From: Candidatus Zixiibacteriota bacterium | Lineage (GTDB): Bacteria > Zixibacteria > MSB-5A5 > GN15 > PGXB01 | Assembly (NCBI GenBank): GCA_016933695.1 | Contig: JAFGAL010000020.1 | Coordinates: forward strand, 100,574-164,573 | Length of the DNA: 64,000 nt | Reading direction: 5' to 3' | Shown here: positions 26,893 to 34,036 of the stretch, piece by piece | Layout: every line of letters begins with the position of its first letter | Numbering within the stretch: the first letter of the stretch is position 1 | Position numbers and translations under genes: made by a program | Notes under the pieces: generated by a model | The model's database searches: none | Told to the model about the DNA's origin: nothing | Seen by the model: the letters and a program-made list of their open reading frames with translations, nothing else

Positions 26893-27288
26893 ATGGCCTT
26901 TGCATTTGTCAAAGGCATGAACTGCTATTTTGGATCATACAACCGGGAAACCGGCCCGGCCGACAAGAAACTCGTTTGTTTTGCCATCCCGGAAGCCGGC
27001 ATCACGTTTAAGGCCCCGTTTAACGGTGCGAAACTGCATACCGAATACGCCTCTTTGTTGACGCTTCTGGAATTCGTGGAATCGAATCAGAAACTGTTCA
27101 AAGGGCATCATCTGGAATTGTTCTGCGACAATCTCGACCTGATCAGTCAGCTTAATATGGAAACCGCCTGCGCTTACGAATACTCCGAACTGCTTCGCAA
27201 GGCCCTCGACTACAAGGACAAACTGTCATTCGGCCTGAACTGGATTCCCCGGGACAGCAATCCGGCCACCCGCCACCTTTTTGATTGA
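26893..27288 (+). CDS. Small RNase H-like fold protein (putative)
   Basis: About 131 residues. The middle and end resemble the RNase H superfamily used in reverse-transcriptase-like domains: TEYASLLTLLEFVE (a Glu on the first helix), HLELFCDNLDLISQL (strand ending in Asp) and WIPRDSNPATRHLFD (last Asp). The expected first aspartate strand reads AFAFVKGMNCYFG without Asp, so catalysis may be lost or metal-binding altered. The start is uncertain: ATG 26893 or a TTG at 26878; neither has a strong ribosome-binding site. It overlaps no neighbour and ends just before holA. Confidence 0.5.
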   Translation: MAFAFVKGMNCYFGSYNRETGPADKKLVCFAIPEAGITFKAPFNGAKLHTEYASLLTLLEFVESNQKLFKGHHLELFCDNLDLISQLNMETACAYEYSELLRKALDYKDKLSFGLNWIPRDSNPATRHLFD

Positions 27289-27319
27289 CGGGGTGTACCG
27301 TCCTCCGTATTATGGGGAC

Positions 27320-28345
27320 GTGAAACCCTCGGAATTGATTAAAGAGCTTGAAGCGGGGCGCTTTCGTCCCGTCTATTATTTCTTCGGCGACGAGGAATAC
27401 CGTATCAAGGAAGCCGAGAAAACCCTGACCAAGATGTTTCTCGGCAGTCGCTCGCCGGCCTCCAATCATGTTGTCCTGTCCGCATCGAAAACCAAAACCG
27501 TGGATATTCTGACCGAGCTGTCGGTTATCCCGATGATGGGGGACCGGCAGGTGTTCACGATCAGTGACGTGCAGTCGCTGACTCCGGGCGATGCGGAAAA
27601 GGTGATTACCATGCTCGATCCGCCCGATCCGAACCGGGTGGTGATTCTTACCAGTCCTGTTACCAAAACCCCGCGTAAAAAAACCAAAATGTACACGCTT
27701 CTGACCGAAAAAACCGCATCGGTGGAATTCGGGCGGCTGACCGGGAACATGTCCGAGCGCAAAGTGCGGTTCATGCTTCAGGAACGGCATATCGAAATCG
27801 ATCCCGACGCGATGGAAATCCTGGTCAGGATGGGGGGGGGCAATATGGGCGGGCTTATCGCCGAAGTGAACAAGCTGATCGACTATGTCGGCGAGGGGGG
27901 ACGGATCACCCGCGAGGAAATCGTGCTCGTCAGTTCGGATTATCAGGCCTTTGAAATATACGAATTGGCCGAAACTATCGCCGCCCGCGAAATCGACCGT
28001 GCTCTGGCGATTCTGGGTTTTCTTCTGCGTAAGGGTGAACGGGCATCCTCACTGTTGTTCTGGATCGGTGAACATTTTATTGGCGTGTATTTAACCAGGA
28101 ACGGCAAACCGGTGCGAATGGGCAACCGGGACATGAGTTGGAAATACCGCAAGCATGTTAACCTGTTTACCAATGAGCAGTTGGAACATATTATCGAGTT
28201 GGCCGCGCAGGCCGATCTGGATTTGCGCAGTAATATCAAACCGGAACGGGTAATCCTGGAAAAACTGATAATCGGCATTCTGGCCGAAAACGACCGTAAA
28301 TCACCGCATGAACAAAAAAATCGGGGAAGAAAAACAGGTTTCTGA
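27320..28345 (+). CDS. holA: DNA polymerase III subunit delta
   Basis: AAA+-like clamp-loader subunit of about 341 residues that opens the beta sliding clamp. The opening RPVYYFFGDEEYRIKEAEKTL is the family signature (a degenerate P-loop strand). The middle MGGGNMGGLIAEVNKLIDYVG and the C-terminal helical collar (QADLDLRSNIKPERVILEKLIIGI) also match. I prefer the GTG at 27320, directly ahead of KPSELI; a TTG at 27281 would add 13 residues with no homology-like character. The end overlaps the next sigma-factor gene by 38 bases. Confidence 0.88.
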   Translation: MKPSELIKELEAGRFRPVYYFFGDEEYRIKEAEKTLTKMFLGSRSPASNHVVLSASKTKTVDILTELSVIPMMGDRQVFTISDVQSLTPGDAEKVITMLDPPDPNRVVILTSPVTKTPRKKTKMYTLLTEKTASVEFGRLTGNMSERKVRFMLQERHIEIDPDAMEILVRMGGGNMGGLIAEVNKLIDYVGEGGRITREEIVLVSSDYQAFEIYELAETIAAREIDRALAILGFLLRKGERASSLLFWIGEHFIGVYLTRNGKPVRMGNRDMSWKYRKHVNLFTNEQLEHIIELAAQADLDLRSNIKPERVILEKLIIGILAENDRKSPHEQKNRGRKTGF

Positions 28346-28910
28346 GGTATCCCAACCGGATATGGGCGCCGAGGACCTTGCGCTGATTCGCGCCGCCAAA
28401 ACCGGCGACAAGAAGGCGTACGGGAAATTGGTGCTGAAATACCAAAAGCGACTTTTCCGGTTCGTATTTTTACTGCTGGGGAGAAAGGACGCCACGGAGG
28501 ACGCGGTGCAGGAGGCGTTGGTGAAAGCCTATTTGGCGCTGGACAGTTTCGAGGAGGATAAACCGTTTTATCCCTGGCTGTCCACGATCGCGCGCAATCT
28601 GGCACTGAATCAAATCAGGAAATCTGATCGCGAACGCCCCGCTTCGGAAATCGAGCATGACCTGAGCGATATCCCCGGCGAGAATCCGGGGCCGCTCGAT
28701 GAACTGGTCAGCCGGGAAAACGACCGCCGTCTGACAAGCGCGATTGCATCGCTGTCGGAGGCGTACCGGACGGTGTTTGTCATGCGTATGGTCGAGAAAA
28801 TGAGTTATGAGGAAATCGCGGAGAAACTCGGGATTTCGGTCGGCACGGTCGACTCGCGCCTGTTTCGGGCGCGACAGAAACTGGTTGAAATGCTCAGGGA
28901 GCAGTTATAG
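28308..28910 (+). CDS. Second ECF-type RNA polymerase sigma factor
   Basis: A 200-residue ECF factor. Region 2: AYGKLVLKYQKRLFRF, DAVQEALVKAYLALDSF and FYPWLSTIARNLALNQIRK. Region 4: LSEAYRTVFVMRMVEKMSYEEIAEKLG and SVGTVDSRLFRARQKLVEML. A 25-residue charged N-terminal extension precedes it. The ATG lies inside the 3' end of holA (38-base overlap), implying translational coupling or an internal promoter. The putative anti-sigma begins ten bases after its stop and the PspC/LiaF-like membrane proteins follow, suggesting a cell-envelope stress regulon. Confidence 0.92.
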   Translation: MNKKIGEEKQVSEVSQPDMGAEDLALIRAAKTGDKKAYGKLVLKYQKRLFRFVFLLLGRKDATEDAVQEALVKAYLALDSFEEDKPFYPWLSTIARNLALNQIRKSDRERPASEIEHDLSDIPGENPGPLDELVSRENDRRLTSAIASLSEAYRTVFVMRMVEKMSYEEIAEKLGISVGTVDSRLFRARQKLVEMLREQL

Positions 28911-28919
28911 GTTGATGCC

Positions 28920-30218
28920 ATGACAGATGACGAAATCCGACACCTAATATCGCGCTATCTGGATGATCGGCTTACCGACGACGACCGTCGCGAAGTCGAA
29001 CGCCTGATCGCGGAGTCGGGCGAATATGCCGAGTATTACCGGCAACTGCGGGCGCTGGCCAATCAGGTGGACAAATTCGAGATGGACAGCTCCGATGCGT
29101 ACTGGGAAACGCGGAAAGACGTCGTACTGGATCGGATCGAGCAGATTGAAGAAAAGAAAATAACCCGAGTGCCGTCCGGTCCGATGCCGGCACTGTACAA
29201 ATGGCTGGCAGTAGCCGCCTCGATTGCCCTGGTGGCGTTTATTTCCATCAATGAGTCACAGAATATCCCCTGGATCAAGGGGATGTTCGAATCCAAAAAG
29301 ACCGCTCCCGCGGCGGTGTATAAATCCACCTCGGACAACGGCAAAGCGGAGGCAGGGTCACCAATGGGCAATCAAACGCAGGAACTTGCCGACCACGAAA
29401 CTGCCCCGGCTGAAAATGAGATGACCAATGAATGGTCGGCGGATTCGGATAAGGATAGACCTGTCGCTCCTGAAATTCAAATGCCGTCGGTACAACAGAA
29501 AGCCAAGACGCCGTCGACTGCCGAGACCGATGTGAAAAAACCGACCCCGGAAAATATCGGACATGTTGTCGATGTGAAGGCAAAAATGCCCGATGAATCA
29601 CTGGTCACGAAACCTTCTGCCGATGTGGACTCAGAAATAAAAACGAAAGCCTCGCAGCTATCGCCAGAGCCGACCGAACCACCGTCGCCCGAGCGACGTG
29701 CCGAGGTTGTCCGACAGAAACCGTCGTCGCTGGTACAGTCGGATATCGCTCAATCGATTTCCGTCGAGGGGATCAGCGGCGATGTCGATACCATATCGGC
29801 GCGTGCGAAACATGATAATCTCATTCAACCGGAACATGAATCCCGGCATGAACCGGATATGGTTGTCGAGTCAATGCATGAGATGGCGGAGAAATCATTG
29901 CCGGGAGGACGAGACGACAGCACCTCAATCGCCCTCTGGCAAAATCGTCTGGATAGCCTGATGCGACTGCACGGTGATATTATGCCGGCTCGGGAACGAT
30001 TGAGTGCGGCCAAAGGCACCATGGCGGAATGGCCCGATTCGTCATCGGCTGTGCTTTTATCTTATGCGGAAGCATATTATCATCTGGGATTGCTGGCCAA
30101 ATCCGAGCGGGAACGCCGGGAGTATGTTAACAAACTGCAGACCCTGCAAAATCAGGTCGATTCGGCAAAATCCGAAATCATTGCAACTTTCATCGACCGT
30201 ATCCGGTCTCTTAAGTAG
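28920..30218 (+). CDS. Putative anti-sigma factor with long periplasmic domain
   Basis: A 432-residue protein. Residues 1-70 resemble anti-sigma N-termini (RHLISRYLDDRLTDDDRREVERLI, the adapter helix found before zf-HC2-type factors) but have no cysteines for zinc. One membrane segment lies at about 89-108 (LYKWLAVAASIALVAFISIN). The next ~200 residues are low-complexity, rich in Pro, Ser, Glu and Lys, and the last ~90 are helical (WQNRLDSLMRLHGDIM, YAEAYYHLGLLAKSERE). The helical end resembles a TPR-like sensor. The assignment comes from position after the ECF gene and topology. Confidence 0.65.
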   Translation: MTDDEIRHLISRYLDDRLTDDDRREVERLIAESGEYAEYYRQLRALANQVDKFEMDSSDAYWETRKDVVLDRIEQIEEKKITRVPSGPMPALYKWLAVAASIALVAFISINESQNIPWIKGMFESKKTAPAAVYKSTSDNGKAEAGSPMGNQTQELADHETAPAENEMTNEWSADSDKDRPVAPEIQMPSVQQKAKTPSTAETDVKKPTPENIGHVVDVKAKMPDESLVTKPSADVDSEIKTKASQLSPEPTEPPSPERRAEVVRQKPSSLVQSDIAQSISVEGISGDVDTISARAKHDNLIQPEHESRHEPDMVVESMHEMAEKSLPGGRDDSTSIALWQNRLDSLMRLHGDIMPARERLSAAKGTMAEWPDSSSAVLLSYAEAYYHLGLLAKSERERREYVNKLQTLQNQVDSAKSEIIATFIDRIRSLK

Positions 30219-30279
30219 TAACCTTTCATACCGGTTGCCGTATGTACGAATAGATGAACCCTTGAAACCGGAGGGTCGA

Positions 30280-30717
30280 ATGGACAAAAAACTATATCGC
30301 TCGCGCCATGATCGCAAAATCGGCGGGGTATGCGCGGGACTGGCCGACTATTTGAATGTCGATGCCACCATTATCCGGCTGGCGGCGGTCTTGCTGGTGT
30401 TTGCCGACGGTATCGGCCTTTTGGCATACATTGTCGCCTGGATTATCATGCCGGAACGTCCGCTGGTTATCGACGGCGTCGTGCACACCGAACCGCCCGA
30501 ACGGGGAGAACCGTCCTCGCTCGGCAAAGCACTTCCCGGGTTGATTTTGATCATTGTCGGACTGGTGTTTCTGGTCAATAAACTCTACTGGTGGTTCGAT
30601 TTCGGCGATCTCTGGCCCGTGCTGCTGATCGTCATCGGTCTGTTTCTGTTGATAAAATACGGCAATCACAAAGAGAATTCCGATTCGACAATGCAATCGA
30701 AAGGGGGTGTTTCATGA
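30280..30717 (+). CDS. PspC-domain membrane protein
   Basis: A 145-residue membrane protein. Residues 1-60 are a PspC domain (KKLYRSRHDRKIGGVCAGLADYLNVD, then the helix LLAYIVAWIIMPERP). Two further hydrophobic segments follow (ALPGLILIIVGLVFLVN; WPVLLIVIGLFLLIKYG), the latter of the LiaI/DUF5668 type. PspC-like proteins act in membrane-damage responses. The ATG at 30280 has GGAGGGT upstream and lies outside the anti-sigma gene. Its stop overlaps the next start (ATGA). Confidence 0.85.
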   Translation: MDKKLYRSRHDRKIGGVCAGLADYLNVDATIIRLAAVLLVFADGIGLLAYIVAWIIMPERPLVIDGVVHTEPPERGEPSSLGKALPGLILIIVGLVFLVNKLYWWFDFGDLWPVLLIVIGLFLLIKYGNHKENSDSTMQSKGGVS

Positions 30718-31613
30718 CACCGGCCCGTTTTCGCTGGGGAGTCTGGCTGATCGCTATCGGTATTATGCTGTTATTGAGCAATGCCGGTGAAGTTTCATGG
30801 GATTACTGGTGGGATTTATTCTGCTGGTGGCCGATTCTGCTGATCGCAATCGGTGTGGAGAAGATTTTTCTCCACAGCCGACTGCACGTGCTTTCGTACC
30901 TGTCGTCGGTTATTCTGGTCGGGACCATGGCTTTGGTCGCAATTAATTCCCATGCGGATCAGGGCGAGGGGGATTTCTTCTCCGCCTATCGCTGGAGTGA
31001 GGATGCCGATCCAAATATCAAATTGATTATCGCGAGAATCGATCATGATTGCAACGATCTGTTTGTCCGGCAGGGATCATCCGATCTGATCTATGGGCGT
31101 TTCGACCGGTTTTCCCGTCGTCCGAGTATCGCATTCTCGAAAGAGGGAGAAGTCGGCAAGCTGGAAATCGAACGTCGTTCCGGCGGGATGCAAAGTTTCG
31201 TGGTTATCAACGACCGGAGTTACGGCCGTGACTGGACAGTGTCGTTCGCCGAGGATGTCCCGCTGGAATTGAAATGCTACGGCGATGATGCCGATGTCAC
31301 ATTGCATGTCGACGATCTTCCACTGAAATCATTGTTCGTTTCCAATGATGACGGTGATATATTTATCAAATGCGGAACGCGCCTTCCCGAGGTGAATATC
31401 AAAATAGCCGGAGAGGAAGCCGGATTGCGCCTGAAAGTCCCGGAGCAGTGCGGCCTTCGGGTTATGGGGGATGCGTATCAGAATTATCTGGAGGAGTTGG
31501 GATTCATTGCCGACGGTGACAATTTCCAAACCGACGGGTTCGATACCGCATCGGTGAAAATAATCCTTGAGCCTGATTCCGACCTGCGGCGTTTTTACAT
31601 CGATTATTATTGA
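30714..31613 (+). CDS. LiaF/DUF5668-type membrane protein with beta-helical C-terminal domain
   Basis: A 299-residue protein with N-terminal hydrophobic segments (RWGVWLIAIGIMLLLSNAG; CWWPILLIAIGVEKIF; YLSSVILVGTMALVAI), the arrangement of LiaF-like proteins, then about 190 residues of beta-rich sequence (LELKCYGDDADVTLHVDDL, SNDDGDIFIKCG) resembling the DUF2154/adhesin-like beta-helix of that family. LiaF inhibits an envelope-stress kinase in Firmicutes; here it likely tunes the ECF system. Coupled to the PspC gene, it ends 17 bases before a terminator, closing the operon begun at the second ECF gene. Confidence 0.75.
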   Translation: MTPARFRWGVWLIAIGIMLLLSNAGEVSWDYWWDLFCWWPILLIAIGVEKIFLHSRLHVLSYLSSVILVGTMALVAINSHADQGEGDFFSAYRWSEDADPNIKLIIARIDHDCNDLFVRQGSSDLIYGRFDRFSRRPSIAFSKEGEVGKLEIERRSGGMQSFVVINDRSYGRDWTVSFAEDVPLELKCYGDDADVTLHVDDLPLKSLFVSNDDGDIFIKCGTRLPEVNIKIAGEEAGLRLKVPEQCGLRVMGDAYQNYLEELGFIADGDNFQTDGFDTASVKIILEPDSDLRRFYIDYY

Positions 31614-31629
31614 TTGCACAAAATGACAT

Positions 31630-31664
31630 CCGGCAGGGGTCGTCATGGTCCCCGGCCGTTTTTT
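31630..31664 (+). terminator. Intrinsic terminator after the PspC/LiaF unit
   Basis: CGGC (31631-31634) and AGGGG pair with CCCC (31650-31653) and GCCG (31655-31658), giving a long stem over a ~10-base loop, followed by six T residues. Confidence 0.75.
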
Positions 31665-31679
31665 ATGCTGTTTTTTTAT

Positions 31680-31708
31680 TTGCCGTGCGCGCCGATTCCG
31701 TCTATACT
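31680..31708 (+). promoter_or_regulatory. Sigma-70 promoter of the solute-binding protein gene, near-leaderless
   Basis: TTGCCG (31680-31685), 17-base spacer, TATACT (31703-31708). The ATG is nine bases after the -10, so the leader would be only two to four bases and no Shine-Dalgarno sequence is possible. Confidence 0.6.
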
Positions 31709-31717
31709 GCTTCCGTT

Positions 31718-32467
31718 ATGAGAACGAATATCATCCTTGGCATCCTGGCGATAATGCTGGCCGGGTGCGCCGCCGAGAAAACCGAGCCGGTCGACTGGAG
31801 CCCGGGCGCGGTGTTGCGGATCGGCACCGATGCCACCTATCCGCCGTTTGAAATTGTCGACACCGAAAGCGGCCAGCCGGTCGGATTCGATATTGACATT
31901 ATCTCTGCCATCTGCGATGAAAACGGCTGGACGCCGGAATTTATCGTCACGCCGTTTGACGGGATCATCTCCGGCCTGAAAAGCCATAAATATGATTGTG
32001 TTATCTCGGCCATGTCGATTACGCCGCAACGGGAGGCCGTGGTGTCGTTTTCTGACCCGTATTATTATGCCGGACAGATGATCGCGGTGCCGATTGCCGA
32101 CAGTGTCATACAGTCGGTCAATGACCTGCGCGGCCGCAAAGTCGGGGTGCAGTTGGGAACGACCGGCGAGCGATTTGCCAAGTCTTTGCCGGGGGTAAGT
32201 GTGTTTTCTTTCGACAATATCGGGGCCGCCTTTATCGACATGGAAAACGGTCAACTCGATGCGGTTATTAATGATAAGCCTACCACAGCGGAGTATATCC
32301 GTCGGCGCGGCAATGCCAAAACGGTGGGAAAACTGCTATCCGAGGAGTATTACGGCATTGCGGTTCGTCCGGATGATTCTCTTTTACTGGAAAAGATCGA
32401 TGGCGCCCTGCAAACCGTCCAGGAGGACGGGCGTTACGAAACGATCGAAGCGAAATGGTTTGAATAG
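31718..32467 (+). CDS. Amino-acid-type ABC solute-binding lipoprotein (family 3)
   Basis: A 249-residue periplasmic binding protein. The signal peptide ends in a lipobox LAGC at residues about 14-17, so it is membrane-tethered. The mature part has the family-3 signature LRIGTDATYPPFEIVD, GFDIDIISAI and AMSITPQREAVVSFSDPYY, typical of polar amino-acid receptors. The ATG at 31718 was chosen because only it gives a lipoprotein signal. No permease or ATPase gene is adjacent: the following genes are cmk-plsC. It is thus an orphan receptor, perhaps sharing a transporter encoded elsewhere. Confidence 0.9.
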   Translation: MRTNIILGILAIMLAGCAAEKTEPVDWSPGAVLRIGTDATYPPFEIVDTESGQPVGFDIDIISAICDENGWTPEFIVTPFDGIISGLKSHKYDCVISAMSITPQREAVVSFSDPYYYAGQMIAVPIADSVIQSVNDLRGRKVGVQLGTTGERFAKSLPGVSVFSFDNIGAAFIDMENGQLDAVINDKPTTAEYIRRRGNAKTVGKLLSEEYYGIAVRPDDSLLLEKIDGALQTVQEDGRYETIEAKWFE

Positions 32468-32559
32468 TCGCCGCTTTTGGTCTCTTTTCTTATCTCTTTT
32501 TCATGAAATCTCCAATCCCCAAAAATCGCCCTAAATGCCCGAAACTCAATAAAAAGGGG

Positions 32560-32587
32560 TTGATTTTTCGGTGATTTTGCGTATCAT
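32560..32587 (+). promoter_or_regulatory. Putative promoter of cmk, near-leaderless
   Basis: TTGATT (32560-32565), 16-base spacer, TATCAT (32582-32587), nine bases before the ATG, the same -10-to-ATG distance as the solute-binding gene upstream. There is no ribosome-binding site before the ATG. Confidence 0.5.
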
Positions 32588-32596
32588 ACGACGCTA

Positions 32597-33301
32597 ATGC
32601 CGAAACCATATAAGCTATCAGCGCTTGAGGGAAAAGTAATCGCCATCGACGGTCCGGCAGGCTCCGGCAAATCGACGACGGCTCGTCTGCTGGCGGCGAA
32701 ACTGGGTTTCCTCTATCTTGATACCGGAGCCATGTACCGCGCGGTGACGCTGTTCGCCCTGCGGAATAATGTGTCGGCCGACGACGCTCGCGCATTGGAG
32801 GCAATCGCGCTGAAAGTGGATATACGGTTTCAGAATGACGGTGATGTCAATCGGGTCGTGCTGAACGGCGAGGATGTAACCGAAGCCGTTCGCAGTCCCG
32901 AAGTCACCAGGGCGGTGTCGCCGGTTTCGGCGCATCCGGGAGTACGCAAGGCAATGGTGCTTCGTCAGCAACAGCTGGCCAAAAACGGCAACGTGGTCGC
33001 CGAAGGGCGCGATACCACGTCGGTGGTGTTCCCCGAAGCGGATATCAAGGTGTACCTTGACGCTTCGCCGGAAACCCGGGCCCGTCGCCGCCTGATCGAG
33101 TATTCCCGCAAAGGCGTGGAAACGACATTTGAAAAGCAATTGGAGGATATTAATGCCCGCGATGCGTTTGACAGCAATCGCAGTCATTCTCCGTTAACCC
33201 GTACCCGCGATTCGATGCTACTGGATACGACCAATCTAACTATCGATGAACAGGTGGAACGAATCCTCAAACTGGTAAAGGCGCGCGTATCGAGTTTATG
33301 A
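32597..33301 (+). CDS. cmk: Cytidylate kinase
   Basis: Transfers phosphate from ATP to CMP/dCMP. The 234-residue protein has the P-loop AIDGPAGSGKSTTARLLA, the DTGAMYRAVTLFALRN nucleotide site and AEGRDTTSVVFPEADIKVYL (the Cmk-specific GRD). The order cmk-plsC-rpsA matches many bacteria. plsC overlaps its stop by four bases. Confidence 0.95.
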   Translation: MPKPYKLSALEGKVIAIDGPAGSGKSTTARLLAAKLGFLYLDTGAMYRAVTLFALRNNVSADDARALEAIALKVDIRFQNDGDVNRVVLNGEDVTEAVRSPEVTRAVSPVSAHPGVRKAMVLRQQQLAKNGNVVAEGRDTTSVVFPEADIKVYLDASPETRARRRLIEYSRKGVETTFEKQLEDINARDAFDSNRSHSPLTRTRDSMLLDTTNLTIDEQVERILKLVKARVSSL

Positions 33302-33921
33302 AGCCGCTGTATGCAATTGGATGGTCTCTGTCGGCACTGATAACGCGAATCGTTTTTAGAATGAAGATCGTAAACAACAACAAAATCCCCCGATCCGGTT
33401 CGTTTATTCTGGCATCAAATCATATTTCCCTGGTTGATCCGCCTTTTTTGGGAAGTGCGGTCGGCCGACCGATGCATTTTATTGCCAAACGGGAATTGTT
33501 TACAAACCGTCTGTTCGGCACTATCCTGCGGCGGGTGAACGCCATTCCGGTCAACCGTCGGGGATTCGATAAAAAAGCGATTGAAAACGCCATGTCGGTA
33601 TTGACTTCCGATAGTGGTATGGTGATTTTCCCGGAGGGAACGCGTTCCCTTACCGATGATTTTCTGAAACCGCATCCCGGAGTCGGCCTGCTGGCGCGTA
33701 ATGCGGATGTCCCGATCGTGCCGGCGTATATTCACGGAACGAATAAACTGCGGGCCTGCTTCTGGGGTAAGGAAAAGATGGCGGTTGTTTTCGGTGATCC
33801 GATTGATGCCGGCCAGGTGGAGACATTTTCCCGGGACAAGGACGGCTACCGGGCGCTGGCGGAAACGGTGATGGAGCGCATTCGCGCGTTGAAAGATGAT
33901 TTTATCGCGGGGAGAGCCTGA
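33298..33921 (+). CDS. plsC: 1-acyl-sn-glycerol-3-phosphate acyltransferase
   Basis: Makes phosphatidic acid by acylating the second position of lysophosphatidate at the inner membrane. Motif I is H42 and D47 (NHISLVDPPFLG, the HX4D pair). Motif III is IFPEGTRS, and motif IV VPIVPAYIHG follows. The 207 residues include an N-terminal hydrophobic stretch and no extra domain. The ATG overlaps the cmk stop. Confidence 0.93.
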   Translation: MKPLYAIGWSLSALITRIVFRMKIVNNNKIPRSGSFILASNHISLVDPPFLGSAVGRPMHFIAKRELFTNRLFGTILRRVNAIPVNRRGFDKKAIENAMSVLTSDSGMVIFPEGTRSLTDDFLKPHPGVGLLARNADVPIVPAYIHGTNKLRACFWGKEKMAVVFGDPIDAGQVETFSRDKDGYRALAETVMERIRALKDDFIAGRA

Positions 33922-34036
33922 GGCATGTGCGGTGGAATTATCCGATGGCGCGTCGATACATAAAGCATATTGTGAATATCCCGCCCTGGCGGCGTGCCGC
34001 CGTGGGATAAATATAGTTGAAGGAGGATCTTAATCA
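33922..34036 (+). promoter_or_regulatory. rpsA leader with GC-rich hairpin
   Basis: A GGCGG-CGTG-CCGCC hairpin (about 33989-34002) within the 115-base gap lies 30 bases before the GAAGGAGG Shine-Dalgarno sequence (34019-34026). Many rpsA leaders are autoregulated by S1; this hairpin is a candidate, by analogy only. Confidence 0.35.
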
